A stretch of 64,000 bases of DNA from assembly GCF_035046485.1 (NCBI RefSeq), contig NC_085137.1, forward strand, positions 252,238,733 through 252,302,732. Reading direction: 5' to 3'. The DNA comes from Aedes albopictus (lineage: Eukaryota; Arthropoda; Insecta; Diptera; Culicidae). The position numbers were made by a program, and so were the translations under genes. Positions 1-9,729 of the stretch are shown here, one piece after another; position 1 is the first letter of the stretch; each line of letters opens with the position of its first letter. The notes under the pieces are model-generated. The model made no database searches, had not been told where the DNA came from, and saw nothing but the letters and a program-made list of their open reading frames with translations.

Positions 1-59
1 TCGATTTTAGCGTTACGTAATGAATGGATGCTGCCTTATCGTAAATAAGAAGACTCTTT

Positions 60-350
60 TCTTATCTCGTCATTAGGGTGAACAATTTTAAGATAGTAGG
101 ACGGTCCAAAAAATAAATATTTTTAAAAGCCTAAAATTTTCATAAATACAAAAATTTTGAATAAGATGACCGATATAAAATTTCTTTTTTGTATTGTTTG
201 AAAGATATTGAATTGTGTTTTTAAGGAACAATACATTGGAAAAGCGTAATGTATTTGTAAACTAGATGTTCCGGCAAACTTTGCAAAAAGTGGCAAAATG
301 CATCGCTTGGTGAGTAGGAAAGAAGATATTTGATAGATGCATTTTCAATT
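60..350 (+). repeat. AT-rich dispersed repeat, copy 1
   Basis: An AT-rich block beginning near TCATTAGGGTGA and running through a phrase on the pattern GACCGAT...TTTCTTTTTT, a run on GAAAGATATTGAATT, and then GGAACAATAC. The same order of phrases recurs at 31440-31800 and, reverse-complemented, the first part recurs near 880-1120. A short piece (about 211-260) is also duplicated nearby at 500-545. No open frame or terminal structure was found, so the family is not named. It is an old dispersed repeat, not a gene. Positions 360-880 hold only further AT-rich sequence, apart from a GC-rich patch at 410-490 with no recognisable content. Confidence 0.5.
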
Positions 351-879
351 GAAACTAACGATTTGTCCATTTTAGAAGTTTTCTTTCAAAAAAAAAAATG
401 CTGGAATATCTGATGGCCCAATGTCAACGTAGACCTGTGCCACGAAGGACCAGCACCCAAAGCACGCCCAGGCCAGGGCAGATTCTGGGGAAGGCCAGAA
501 TTGTGTTTTTAGGAATACTACGTCGAAAAAGTCAAATATATTTGTAAATATAGAAATATTTCACGTTTTAAGTCTGTTTATAATAAATTTATGAGAAAAT
601 CTAGCGTAAAATATAAAAAAATGCCAGAAATGTTGGTATATAGTTTTAGAGATACGATTTTACGATCTTAGAGATCTTTAGAGATACGACTAAACATAAA
701 GTTTAGTTTCCCAAACTAGGCATTTTTTGAAATTTGATATTATTTTGAAGCCTATGGATACAAAAAATAGGTATCACTCAAAAACTCAATGCAATCCATA
801 TTTTATGAGTATCTGCAATATAAGGCATCTTTGGATTTGCTCGTATTAAAATATATCGCTTTCTATTTTCAACCAATCA

Positions 880-1130
880 TATTTCAAAAACTAAAACACA
901 TACACCGGGTGTTCTTGGGCCCGAGATCATGGAAACGTGAAAAACTATTTTTGTTTTGTACAATCACAGAATTTGATCCTTTTAATGTTATTACTAAAAA
1001 AAACAAAAAAATTAAACTCGGACAAGTGATTCGAAAGTTATGTTTTTTTTTAGTTTTGAAAAATTTAGATTTTTTGGATCGCCGTATCATAAAATTGGTC
1101 ATCCTAATGACGAAATAAAAACAAATACAG
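880..1130 (-). repeat. AT-rich dispersed repeat, copy 2 (inverted)
   Basis: Read on the minus strand this begins with TCATTAGGATGACCAATTTT, which matches the start of the repeats at 60 and 31440, and continues through poly-A/T rich sequence to a phrase on GGGCCCAAGAACACCCGG. Overlapping frames on both strands (73-110 codons) are low-complexity and are treated as chance. The stretch 1130-1625 contains nothing I can identify. Confidence 0.4.
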
Positions 1131-1628
1131 ATCTAAATATTTTCTATCAACCACAACCTTACCAATATCCAATTAATCGTTTTGTTTTTTTTTATGGAAT
1201 GGCTGTTTATTACCTTACATGAAAATTGTCTAGCTTTATGCCGTCTTCAGCCGCACTCATGTTATGATGTCGTGAGAAATTACCTGAAAAAAATGTAAAA
1301 TAAAAACGATTAGATACCTCGTTATTGCAAATACTTTCAATGATTATTGTGACGATCTCTTTTATTGAAAATAAGATTTATCTTAGCTAAACAAAACGGA
1401 GAAATTATAAAAAGAAATTCGGGAACTTTCTGGATACCGCAAGCTTGAAAAGTTAATTTCAAGGAGCAACATTTGTGTTTTATTTATTAATAGAAACAAG
1501 TATATGAAAATAGGCATCAAATACTGGCTTACAGAATGCGAGGAAATGTTTGAAAAAAAACGTTAAATTACACCCGAAAAATAAAAATAAAAAATGAACA
1601 TCGAAAAAAAATAGGTTTGTTATACCAC

Positions 1629-1952
1629 CCCAGACAACCAGTAATCGTATAAGATGTTGCATAAGATGATAAAGTGGAGGCCATATGCGTGTCTGCCTCC
1701 ATTTAGGCGCATGTAAAATGTACGCATATCGCCTCCACTTTGACATCTTATGCAGCATCTTAGGGAGCGTCCATAAATTACGTCACGCAAAAATCGACCA
1801 TTTTCAACCCCCCCTCCCCCCTATGTCACACTTTTTGTATGGGACCTCTGAAATTTTTGTATGGGTCGTCACACTTTGCTGAACCCCCCCTCCCCCCTTA
1901 AAGCGTGACGTAATTTATGGACGTTCCCTTATACGATGACTGGTTGACTGGG
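1629..1952. mobile_element. MITE with CCCA...TGGG ends and 2-bp duplication (outer)
   Basis: The left end reads CCCAGACAACCAGTAATCG and the right end, reverse-complemented, CCCAGTCAACCAGTCATCG, so the terminal repeats agree at all but two positions. The dinucleotide AC flanks both sides (1627-1628 and 1953-1954), consistent with a 2-bp target duplication. Inside are phrases on ATAAGATG and CGCCTCCACTTT that recur in the larger element at 39582-40664, which shares the same ends. It is interrupted by the MITE at 1763-1928. No transposase is present, so it is non-autonomous and the superfamily is unresolved. Confidence 0.75.
1763..1928. mobile_element. PIF/Harbinger-like MITE nested in 1629-1952
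   Basis: Terminal repeats GGGAGCGTCCATAAATTACG and its complement at the right end extend to about 26 bp. TTA lies immediately outside both ends (1760-1762 and 1929-1931), the duplication expected for PIF/Harbinger elements. The interior has two C-rich runs around the phrase TTTTTGTATGGG. Relatives occur at 11355-11434 (half), 18426-18583, 44267-44432, 49314-49444 and 54791-54905 (half). It has no coding capacity. Because it sits in the interior of the element at 1629-1952, it inserted later than that one. Confidence 0.85.
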
Positions 1953-2166
1953 ACGGCATCAGTTCGGCAGGATGAACTTTTAAGACATGGACATGAAAGT
2001 TTGGAAGAAGATATTCAGCAGATGTTCTTAAATATTTTTGAGTGTAAAATTAGCATTTAAGTTAAAATACACATAAATAAAAATGAAAAAAAAAATTAAT
2101 ATTTTTGGCGACAAACTTTGACATTATTGATTAATTAATTATCGATTTTTGCGGCTTAACCAGCCG

Positions 2167-2340
2167 ACTGGAATTTTACTTGATTCCAAAAGCGAGACTT
2201 TACAAATACTGACGTGTGTAAAAAATGGACGAATTTGAGTGGAATTTGCGAAAAAAAAATACTCGTCCTCTCGGTGAGACTCGAATTCATGACTCCTACT
2301 CACTATACAGGCGCGTTGCCAACTACACCACGAGCAGACT
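2167..2340 (-). mobile_element. tRNA-derived SINE, minus copy of an inverted pair
   Basis: On the minus strand the order is a tRNA-like A box (TGGTGTAGTTGGCAACGC, ending near 2333), a B box containing GAATTCGAGTC (around 2280), then a body with CGCAAATTCCACTC. Those are the internal pol III promoter elements expected at the head of a tRNA-derived SINE. A related copy lies in the opposite orientation at 2615-2765. The 270 bp between them has an open frame but no recognisable content. The pair could be two insertions or one palindromic element. Confidence 0.6.
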
Positions 2341-2614
2341 CGAAGGTCGAAGATGTAGTGGCTAACATGAATTCAAGTGCAGCTCGTCGCGTTGAGAACG
2401 TCCCGTTGAAAGCTTTTCGCTCACCACGCGATCTCTTCGACACAGTCGTCGATGAGAGGTGTGTGGACTTCCAACACACCAAAAACAATGCGCTCTCACC
2501 TAGGCTTTACATACACAATCGATGCGTAGTGTTGATTTACATCTAATTCATCCGAAAGAAGTGCAGTCTGTAGAAAAGATAACCTCAGAATATCGAGCTG
2601 AGCTTGAATTCAGA

Positions 2615-2765
2615 TTAGTCACTACAGTTGGCAACGCGCCTGTCCAGTGAGTAGGAGTCGTGAGTTCGAGTCGTATCGAGAGGACGAGTAACTTTTTCGC
2701 AAATTCCACTCCAATTTGTTCATTTCTCACTTACGCCAGTATTTGTGAAGTCTAACTTTTGGAAT
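2615..2765 (+). mobile_element. tRNA-derived SINE, plus copy of an inverted pair
   Basis: This is the inverted partner of 2167-2340. It has an A-box-like GTTGGCAACGCGCC, a B box GTGAGTTCGAGTC, then ACTTTTTCGCAAATTCCACT and AATTTGTTCATTTCTCAC. Identity with the other copy continues through ACTTCACAAATACTGGCG read on the other strand, so both SINE bodies meet head to head. The first A-box bases are diverged here (CACTACAG for GTGGTGTAG), so this copy is probably promoter-dead. The stretch 2770-3640 holds only AT-rich sequence with no gene I can support. Confidence 0.6.
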
Positions 2766-3639
2766 TAAACAAACTTTGACTGTTTCTGGAAAAAAAGCTC
2801 TAAGGAAGAATTACAGATAAATAAATTCCAGATCAGTGTCTTTCAAAATTAATGTTTTAATTTTTTGAAACAAAAACATTTTGGGATTTCATGATTATTG
2901 TTAAAATACGTTTATTTTTAGTGTCTTTCATAAAAATCTTATTTTCTGTGTAATTTTCAAGAAAATCATTTTGGTGTTTGAATACACATGAATCCTTCAA
3001 CTATAATAGAATAGTTGAGCAAAAATTTTTAATACGTTAGTTGTTGCGATTAAATACAAAAGAAATAATGTTATCCGAACGGTGACCAAAACATAAATTT
3101 TTCCCTGATGTTAATACGCTTTAAAGACACCAAAACCATTTTTAGATATACAGAACAGTCCTCAATAACAGCTAAAATATAAAAAGATTTATTTTCACAG
3201 GCAAGAAAAATACAAAAATTCTATATCCCGTCCAGAGGCGGAGTTGGATATTAGAAGGTTAATTCCACCATGAAAAACAAAAATCAAAACATCGTTTTTG
3301 TCGCGCCCAATACGCCCTTTTCTCCCTATATGTACTCTGCTAGGCTTCCCTCCGTCAAAACAAGATCATTCAATCGCCACAATCCTCGCGCAAACGATCT
3401 ACTCAAATTTTGTGCTCTAAGCTTCATAACTGGCTATCTTATGATCGGAAAATGAACCGGCATTTGTCCACACAATTCTCACTTGATCTTACAAATCCTT
3501 TCTTTTATAAATTCTATCAAGTCGAGCCTAAATCCGTTTCGAAAAAAAAGTGTAATCAACTATGTTTTTATAAACTATTTCCCATGCATCTCTCAGCTTC
3601 AAATTGTACAAAGATTGTACAAAAAACTTTACCGATTGA

Positions 3640-4292
3640 CTGAAGTTTGAGCTATGCTTAGCATTTCCCTTGTCGTTGAACGATTTGGAATCAACTCCAG
3701 CAATCAACCTTGCGTCTCCATTATTCCGCGACCCTTACTGCTTGCGGTTGTTGTACTACAGCTTAGTTCGCTCCATTCTGGAATCCTCGGCTATTGTGTG
3801 GTGTCCGTATCACAATGTTTGGATTGAGCGGATTGATAAAGTGCAGTCAAAATTTATTAGATATGCACTTCGTTTCCTTCCTTGGCGAAATCGTGAACAG
3901 TTACCGCCGTACGAGAGCAGATGCCAGTTATTAGGAATGGACACGCTGGACAGACGCAGGACAGTAGCTAGAGGGTACTTTGTGGCTAAGGTCCTGCTGG
4001 GTGAAGTTGACCCTTCATGGATATTAGCTCAGTTTGACATCAACATCGGAGCCAGAGCACTGCGACAACGAAGCTTCCTACGACTTCCATTTCACCGGAC
4101 TGATTACGGACGACATGAGCCCATTGGTGCTATGTGTGATGTTTTTAATAATTGTTTTTCAATGTTTGACTTTAATATTAGTGCTAAATCTTTCCGTGAC
4201 AGATTGTATAGATCACTTTTATAAGCTTTTTAACTCCTTTTTTCATGTAGACCAAGGCGTCCGATGAATGTTCACAATAAACAATAAACAAT
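3640..4292 (+). pseudogene. Jockey-type non-LTR retrotransposon, 3' end of ORF2
   Basis: An open frame at 3670-4224 gives 184 residues that match the C-terminal part of Jockey-clade reverse transcriptases, after the palm. The run LLYYSLVRSILESSAIVW begins near residue 28, followed by IERIDKVQSKFIRYALRFLP, the PPYESRCQLL block and a terminal SFRDRLYRSLL. Upstream catalytic motifs are absent, so this is a 5'-truncated copy. The frame starts in an arbitrary Met codon and is not a real start. After the stop, a short 3' UTR ends with the repeated tail CAATAAACAATAAACAATT at about 4272-4292. No clear target duplication was found. Confidence 0.85.
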
Positions 4293-4429
4293 TACTACAG
4301 TTGTGCACAGTGTCTGTGAAGAACTTTTCTCTGAGAGCTTTTTGAGCGCTACCAGAAGGAGCATATAGGGTACGAGTGCCATAATTAATCTCATGCCCCC
4401 ATGTTCAATAGGAAAATAAGTCATAAATG

Positions 4430-4701
4430 GTCAAAATTTGATTGCATTCGGTTCATTGAATCCGGAGGTATAACAGCTCAAAGTTGGCTATCGAATAAAT
4501 TTACCTTTTTCAAGAAGTTTTATAATTTTGTGAAGAATGGCATGATCTTTTCCAAATTTGGAACACTGATATACAACTAGTTGATGAACTTGAAGTAAAA
4601 AATTGAGAATATTTGATCCTTTTTTCAAAAAGTCACAGCCAGTTGAACATTTTTTGAAAAGTGAAAATTTTGCCTGTCCCGATCATTTTGTCTAACCCCT
4701 G
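4430..4701. mobile_element. TA-flanked MITE, right half
   Basis: The right end reads CCGATCATTTTGTCTAACCCCTG followed by TA (4702-4703), with TTTTGCCTGTCCC just inside. Two related elements end the same way: the full-length palindrome at 36373-37293 and the copy ending at 26888. Here the corresponding left terminus is not visible, although an internal phrase on TTCGGTTCATTGAATCCG matches the interior of the full copy. The GC-richer stretch 4704-5028 that follows holds no recognisable gene. Confidence 0.55.
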
Positions 4702-5028
4702 TAGATGTGCCACGTTTGTTGAAATTAATGTTTGAAAAGGTATCGAAATCGTTAATAGCGGTCGTGCGAGGGACATGCGACCGAGTCGAACGTCCGACAC
4801 ACACTGATGGTCTCATTCGCAAATTGGAGATGGGCACGTGCTGTGGATAGGCAACAGTCTCGACACTAAAAATAACATGCTCTCACTGTTGTTCGTAGGC
4901 ACGCTCAGAGAGTGTTGGAAGTGGACATCTAAGGACCGAAGGAGATGGTGAATTGCGAGGAAAGAACCTGGGGTGAGGTGGGCGTTGGATTCAGGTTCGC
5001 TTTCTACTTCACAGAATTGTTACTTGTT

Positions 5029-5097
5029 CTGTGGCGGAGTTGTTTAACGCGCCCTGCCTAGCAAACTGCGACGTGGGTTCAAACCCCACCAGAACTA
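5029..5097 (+). other. tRNA-like sequence, probably a SINE head
   Basis: A-box-like TGGCGGAGTTGTTTAACGC is followed at tRNA spacing by a perfect T-arm (GTGGG, loop TTCAAAC, CCCAC), and six of seven acceptor pairs can form (GTTCTG with CAGAAC). The anticodon stem cannot pair, so it is not a functional tRNA. It is better read as the internal pol III promoter of a tRNA-derived SINE. Its 3' side is abruptly replaced at 5098 by a TA-flanked element. Sequence beyond that element (5700-5750: TTTTTCGCATTTTTTTCCAC and AATTTGTCCATTTTTCA) resembles the body of the SINEs at 2167-2765, which suggests one interrupted SINE. Confidence 0.55.
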
Positions 5098-5696
5098 CAG
5101 GGTGTGGCAGGAAAAAAATGCGAAAAGTTCAAGGTACTATTATACGCTGAATATGGGATATATATGACTATTTTTTCATGACAGTGTATCAGTCAATGTC
5201 TATATTCTAGAACTGCAAAATAAAAATAAACAAGTTTGATATTTACCATGTGATAATGTAAGCCTAATAAGCGGGTATCATTTAACTGCGCGCCCAATGG
5301 TCATTAAACAAATTGACTATAACAGTAAAAAAATTAGCTTAAATTCGATGAACAACTAGACCACTCTGATCCAGAACCATGTAGTTTCACATACTAGATG
5401 AAATAAGTACATATATTTGATGATATTATAGAAAAAATTAAGAATTTTGTTTTATCAGATACAAAATTTAGCGACCTGTGTGCTTTTCTGCGGTTTAAAA
5501 ATTCTGATTGTCTTCAACTTCAGGCGCCGCCCTGTGAAGGTTTGTGACCAAAGTGGGAAAATTTTTAATTCACTTTTCAGAAAACTAGCCTATAACAGAT
5601 CATGGAACGTTGAAACATTGATTGGTTAACCTCAAATGGACGAAAATGAGGTTTGAAGTTGAAAAACACTTTCGCATTTTTTCCTGCCGCATACTG
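5098..5696. mobile_element. TA-flanked MITE, about 600 bp
   Basis: Left end CAGGGTGTGGCAGGAAAAAA and, reverse-complemented, right end CAGTATGCGGCAGGAAAAAA. The similarity runs about 30 bp through ATGCGAAA on both sides. TA dinucleotides lie outside each end (5096-5097 and 5697-5698), as for Tc1/mariner-type insertions. The interior is AT-rich with no transposase. It abuts the tRNA-like head at 5029-5097. Confidence 0.65.
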
Positions 5697-5859
5697 TACG
5701 TGGATTTTTTCGCATTTTTTTCCACTCAATTTGTCCATTTTTCAACACATATTGTGCCTATGAACTTCAGGCATTATGTATGTCCAAAAAATAAGTTCAA
5801 AATAAGTTGTTATAGAGCCGAAAAAAAAATAAAAGTTGTTGGCGGCGGTATAGTTGCCA

Positions 5860-7600
5860 CTGCTTTATAAAGGGTTAATACTCCACGCGATATAATAGCG
5901 TCTGCTCTGAATGAGAGCCAAAGAGTAATTGTCATTCATTGGCTGGGAGTTTAATTTCAAACTTACCATTTTTGCATTTTCAGACACGAACACACTCTCC
6001 CAAACTGCCACTGAGATTTGAAAGAAATTTCCATTAGGAAAAAAAAACTGTGAATCGAAGTTCCTAAACATCGCTCTGCAAAATTTCAGCGCATTTACCG
6101 GCTGAGCTATATCAACCATCCGAGCATATGTGTTTCTTAGCACTTCAATCAGACGCCGAATTAATTTCCCTCAATCCGCTAAAGAAACAAAACCTTTTCC
6201 CACAAACGAACAACTAAAAGTCATCCAATTCTCGAAACTTTCCGCCCATTTTACTACGGCCAATAAAACCTTTTCACCACCGTCGTCGGTCGGTCGGTCG
6301 TCGTCGTTTGATCGCGTTCGTCGTCGGTTAGCTCAATCCAAGTGATAGCACAGCTAACCATCCGTTTCACAAAGGCGAAGCCATCAAGGAAAACTTTTCG
6401 CTTTCATCCCAGGTTCTGCTGTTCTGCTGATGCTCCGATGTGCCATTTCCGTTTCCTCCGCGGATCAATAATGGCGAACGACGACTGGAGCACTGCAATC
6501 GCTTTGTTAGTTAGTTACCAGTCAGTCGGGCGATTCAACCATTTCCAGGAATCCAACCGTATGACACTTGACACGGGGAGGTGTGTTACAAAAAATAAAA
6601 GCTCCATCTGACTATCAAAACTTCCGCTGCTGTTATGCAATGTTTGAGCAGCCAATGGATTGACTGACTTTTAGCACCGGTCATATGCTGTACGTAGTAT
6701 GTGAATGCGACAGTGATAATGCAGCACTTACGACGTTTCTAAGCTAATGGTATCTGGCTTCAAATGAATCCTCTGCTGTAGGTGAGTCTGGCATAAACTT
6801 AAGCCTTTGGGAGACTCATTGGGGCTAGTTGGAGTTAATGGAGCAAGCACAAAATTGAAAAAAAAAGAAAATTAAAGGATTAAATAGCAAATTTACCATC
6901 TGTTGTTAATCAAGAGAATTCAAAAAGAATATTCAGGTTTACCCAGTATCCCTTATGGAATATCCAACAGGCGCCCACTCACTGCAGAAGTCACTCTACC
7001 TACATTAGAATACTAGTTTTTCTTCTGTTACCATAAACACTTCGGATGCCTCACTCTGTTGCCCCATTTCACATCCCTGATGTGAATTCCCAGCGGAACT
7101 CGATCTACTCTTCCGCTGTCATCTCTGTCTCTGTCATGAGGTCCAGGAGTTCACGGGATAAGCAAATCAGAGCACATTTTAGCACCAATAGGTTAACTTT
7201 CACAATCAGCAACTCGGAATGGATGGGAAATAACGCGTCAATGGAAAACTGTCGACCGCCTCTTTCCCCTTCTAGGATTGCCGTTGCATTGCATTGCAGC
7301 TTGTTTAAAACTTTTGCTTCTGCAGCACAGCAACGTTTTTGCACACGGAAGGCGGAGAGTACAAGAGCGGAATAAGTGTCAATTCAAAAAACGATGCAGC
7401 TGCTGCTAGTTGGCATACTTGAAATGAATAACCAGCCAGGAAAAACTCCCCCAATTCGCTTTTATGACCACCACCCTCCATCGTTCACCATCGTCCAGCA
7501 GAGGGAAAATTACGGGGGAGCTTCAGATTCGATGGGATACAAATTAATGAGAAAACGAGGATAATGAAAAATGTGAATGACGGATCGTATCCATAACTTT
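5860..7600. other. Low-repeat stretch, no gene recognised
   Basis: Comparatively unique, GC-richer sequence. It includes a GTCG/GTC microsatellite at about 6283-6330 (GGTCGGTCGGTCGTCGTCG). Several 60-109 codon frames are present on both strands (for example 7046-7375 plus), but none shows a protein domain, signal peptide or repeat I can recognise, and they overlap one another. It could be intronic or intergenic host DNA. At 7700-7755 a short direct duplication of GAATACTGAATACGGTATTT-like sequence occurs. From 7600 to 8037 nothing else is evident. Confidence 0.4.
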
Positions 7601-8038
7601 GATTGGAACATTAACCGGAAGCTGTACTTTTTCTACGAATGATCGGCAAAGTTAAAAGTCAACTGTCAGATGATAGCTATGGAAGTGCAGAACTGAATAC
7701 TGATTTCGGTATTTATTTTACTCGAATACTGAATACGGTATTTATTTTACTAATAGACGCTCTTTGAAAGCGATGAATTGAAAGGCATCCTTTGTTCAAA
7801 TTGCTCCAAAAACTGCAGCGTGGTTGGACAAAAAGGGAATTCTCTTTGATAAATACCTCATGCACTATGTAGTAGAGAAGACTGGGGAGACTTGATCCTC
7901 TTGTCTTAAGTCGGCCACAAAACTCGAGCCGAGTTTTGCAAATAATTTCAGGTAAAAATCTGTTGCACGTCTCTGCAAGTTAGTAGGATTCCAACTTATT
8001 GTAAAGGTTTTTAACATTGGTTTTTTATGTTTTTGTTA

Positions 8039-8290
8039 CCCGAGCAGAGGAGAATACCAAGTTAATAACTACGAAATCACATAACCTGTTTTTATATCTT
8101 GTTTTGTTATTATCAAATTATCAAGGCATAGCTTTTAAATAACAAATTTTGTTGGACAATCTAATTTTGTTATAATCAAGCTATTGATATACATTAACTA
8201 AATTACATTTAAATAACATGTTTTTTTGTACTATTGATCAACTTATCAGAAATAATACAACAGTAACAAATTTTGAAATCACAGCAACAA
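8039..8290. mobile_element. TA-flanked element with CCCGAGCAGAGG end, truncated
   Basis: Begins CCCGAGCAGAGGAGAATA directly after TA (8037-8038). The same terminus occurs on both ends of the complete 1.43-kb element at 24612-26042. The interior is rich in TAACAA and GTTAT, like that element. No right terminus was found before the next element at 8332, so the copy is truncated. Confidence 0.5.
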
Positions 8291-8331
8291 TTCGACGGTT
8301 ATGACCTGTCCCTTTGTGTTGTTCCATTTTT

Positions 8332-9050
8332 GTGGGGGTAAAATGGACAATCGGTTCAAATTTCACCAAAATTTCATTTTTTTTGCAAACTTCAGAATTA
8401 TCAGCCATCATACCTATCCTGAGATAGTTGAAGTAAAAAGTTATAAAAAATATTTTATGTCAAGCTCTACTATTAGAGGCGAATGAATTTATAAAATTTT
8501 AAACCATTTACATAAAATAATAATAATAATTTTATCTCTCTCTCTCTCTTCTTGGCGTAACGTCCTCACTGGGACAAAGCCTGCTTCTCAGCTTAGTGTT
8601 CAATGAGCACTTCCACAGTTTTTAACTGAGAGCTTCCTCTGCCAATGACCATTTTGCATGTGTATATCGTGTGGCAGGCACGAAGATACTCTATGCCCAA
8701 GGAAGTCAAGGAAATTTCCTTTACGAAAAGATCCTGGGACCGACCGGGAATCGAACCCGTCACCCTCAGCATGGTCATACTGAATACCCGTGCGTTTACC
8801 GCCTCGGCTATATGGGCCCTAATAATAATTTTATGTCAACAAAATATAATTTTCATCCAAAACAGTGCTTGTTTTTTACACTTTATTTACAATAATTATT
8901 TAAGTGTGTTTCAAAGTTTGTATTAAAAATTTGAAAACAACAAAATAAAGGTATCGTATGAAATTTTACAACATAGAAACAAAATGCTGTTATATAACTT
9001 TTAACGACTTGTTCATTTTACCCCATCGATTGTCCATTTTACCCCCACCA
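8332..9050. mobile_element. MITE with GTGGGGGTAAAATGGACAA ends
   Basis: The left end GTGGGGGTAAAATGGACAAT is the reverse complement of ATTGTCCATTTTACCCCCAC at about 9030-9049. Removing the SINE nested at 8536-8819 leaves a non-coding AT-rich element of about 420 bp. A second right-type terminus (TTGTCCACTTTACCCCCACC) lies at 9223-9244, so either the element is longer or two copies abut. No target duplication could be fixed with confidence. Confidence 0.65.
8536..8819 (-). mobile_element. Feilai-type tRNA-derived SINE
   Basis: On the minus strand it starts with GGGCCCATATAGCCGAGGCG (A box GCCGAGGCGGTAAACGC), then B box GGGTTCGATTCCCGGTCGG, a body with TGTGTATATCGTGTGGCAGG (plus-strand wording) and GCTGAGAAGCAGGCTTTGTC, ending in a CTCTCT-rich tail. 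I recognise this as the Feilai SINE of Aedes. A 14-bp duplication, AATAATAATTTTAT, flanks it at 8522-8535 and 8821-8834, perfect on both sides. Both pol III boxes look near consensus, so this is one of the youngest insertions here. It sits inside the MITE at 8332-9050. A degenerate relative is at 50168-50475. Confidence 0.92.
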
Positions 9051-9315
9051 ATTTTTTTCACGCTATTTCGATGCACGATTTGGTGAAGAAAATATTCAAA
9101 GAAAACAATATTTTTTAAATGCAACCCCTTACAAGATTTCTGGAGTATATCATTACCTTCCATGTTACTCGGAAAAGCAGATGGATTTTGCCGCATTTCC
9201 GCGGGAAACGACCAAAATGCTTAGGTTGTCCACTTTACCCCCACCACCCCTAACTTGTATGTTTGACGAATATTATGAAAAAAAAACAACAATAGCTAGA
9301 AAACATTGCCGACTG

Positions 9316-9479
9316 TGGAGCGGATCTGGTGTGATAGTTAAAGCACGTGACTATCACGCCGAGGACCTCCCATTCCCAACAAACTCGCAAAATGTTTGTT
9401 CTTCCTTCGGAAGGAAAGTAAAGCGTGGGTCCCGAGATGAAAAAGGGCTAAATATCTCGTAAGTACAGAAAGAAAAAAT
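9316..9479 (+). mobile_element. tRNA-derived SINE with LINE-like 3' tail
   Basis: Head GGAGCGGATCTGGTGTGATA followed by TAGTTAAAGCACGTGAC gives an A-box region. The B box is damaged (ACCTCCCATTCCC where a GGATCGAATCC-like motif is expected). The body carries CTTCCTTCGGAAGGAAAGTA and GTCCCGAGATGA, and the 3' end GGGCTAAATATCTCGTAAGT resembles the tail carried by the tiny insertions at 10670, 14788, 27318 and 44605. Flanking AACATTGCCGACTG (9302-9315) and AACATTTCTGACTG (9480-9493) form a 14-bp duplication with two mismatches. I recognise this as an Aedes SINE family; the tail similarity suggests use of a shared LINE partner. Confidence 0.8.
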
Positions 9480-9729
9480 AACATTTCTGACTGCCAGGTT
9501 CACATCGTCAACATCAAGATGATAGGTGCAACCAGAGGAGAATATCACCAAAGCTAATGACTCAATAAACCACCCATCGTTCTGCTTAATACCGAAGAAC
9601 AGTAAGTAGATGCTCCCAATACAGTTCAATACCATATTAACCTAGGAGCTCTTTCGAAGATATTAGTTTGCTCACTAATAAATCTGTTAAGAATATCAAT
9701 CATTTGGTTTCATTTGAATAAAATTCACC

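Noticed and set aside
5029..5097. Functional tRNA gene
   Set aside because: The T-arm and acceptor stem are good but the anticodon stem does not pair, and a transposon begins directly at its 3' end.
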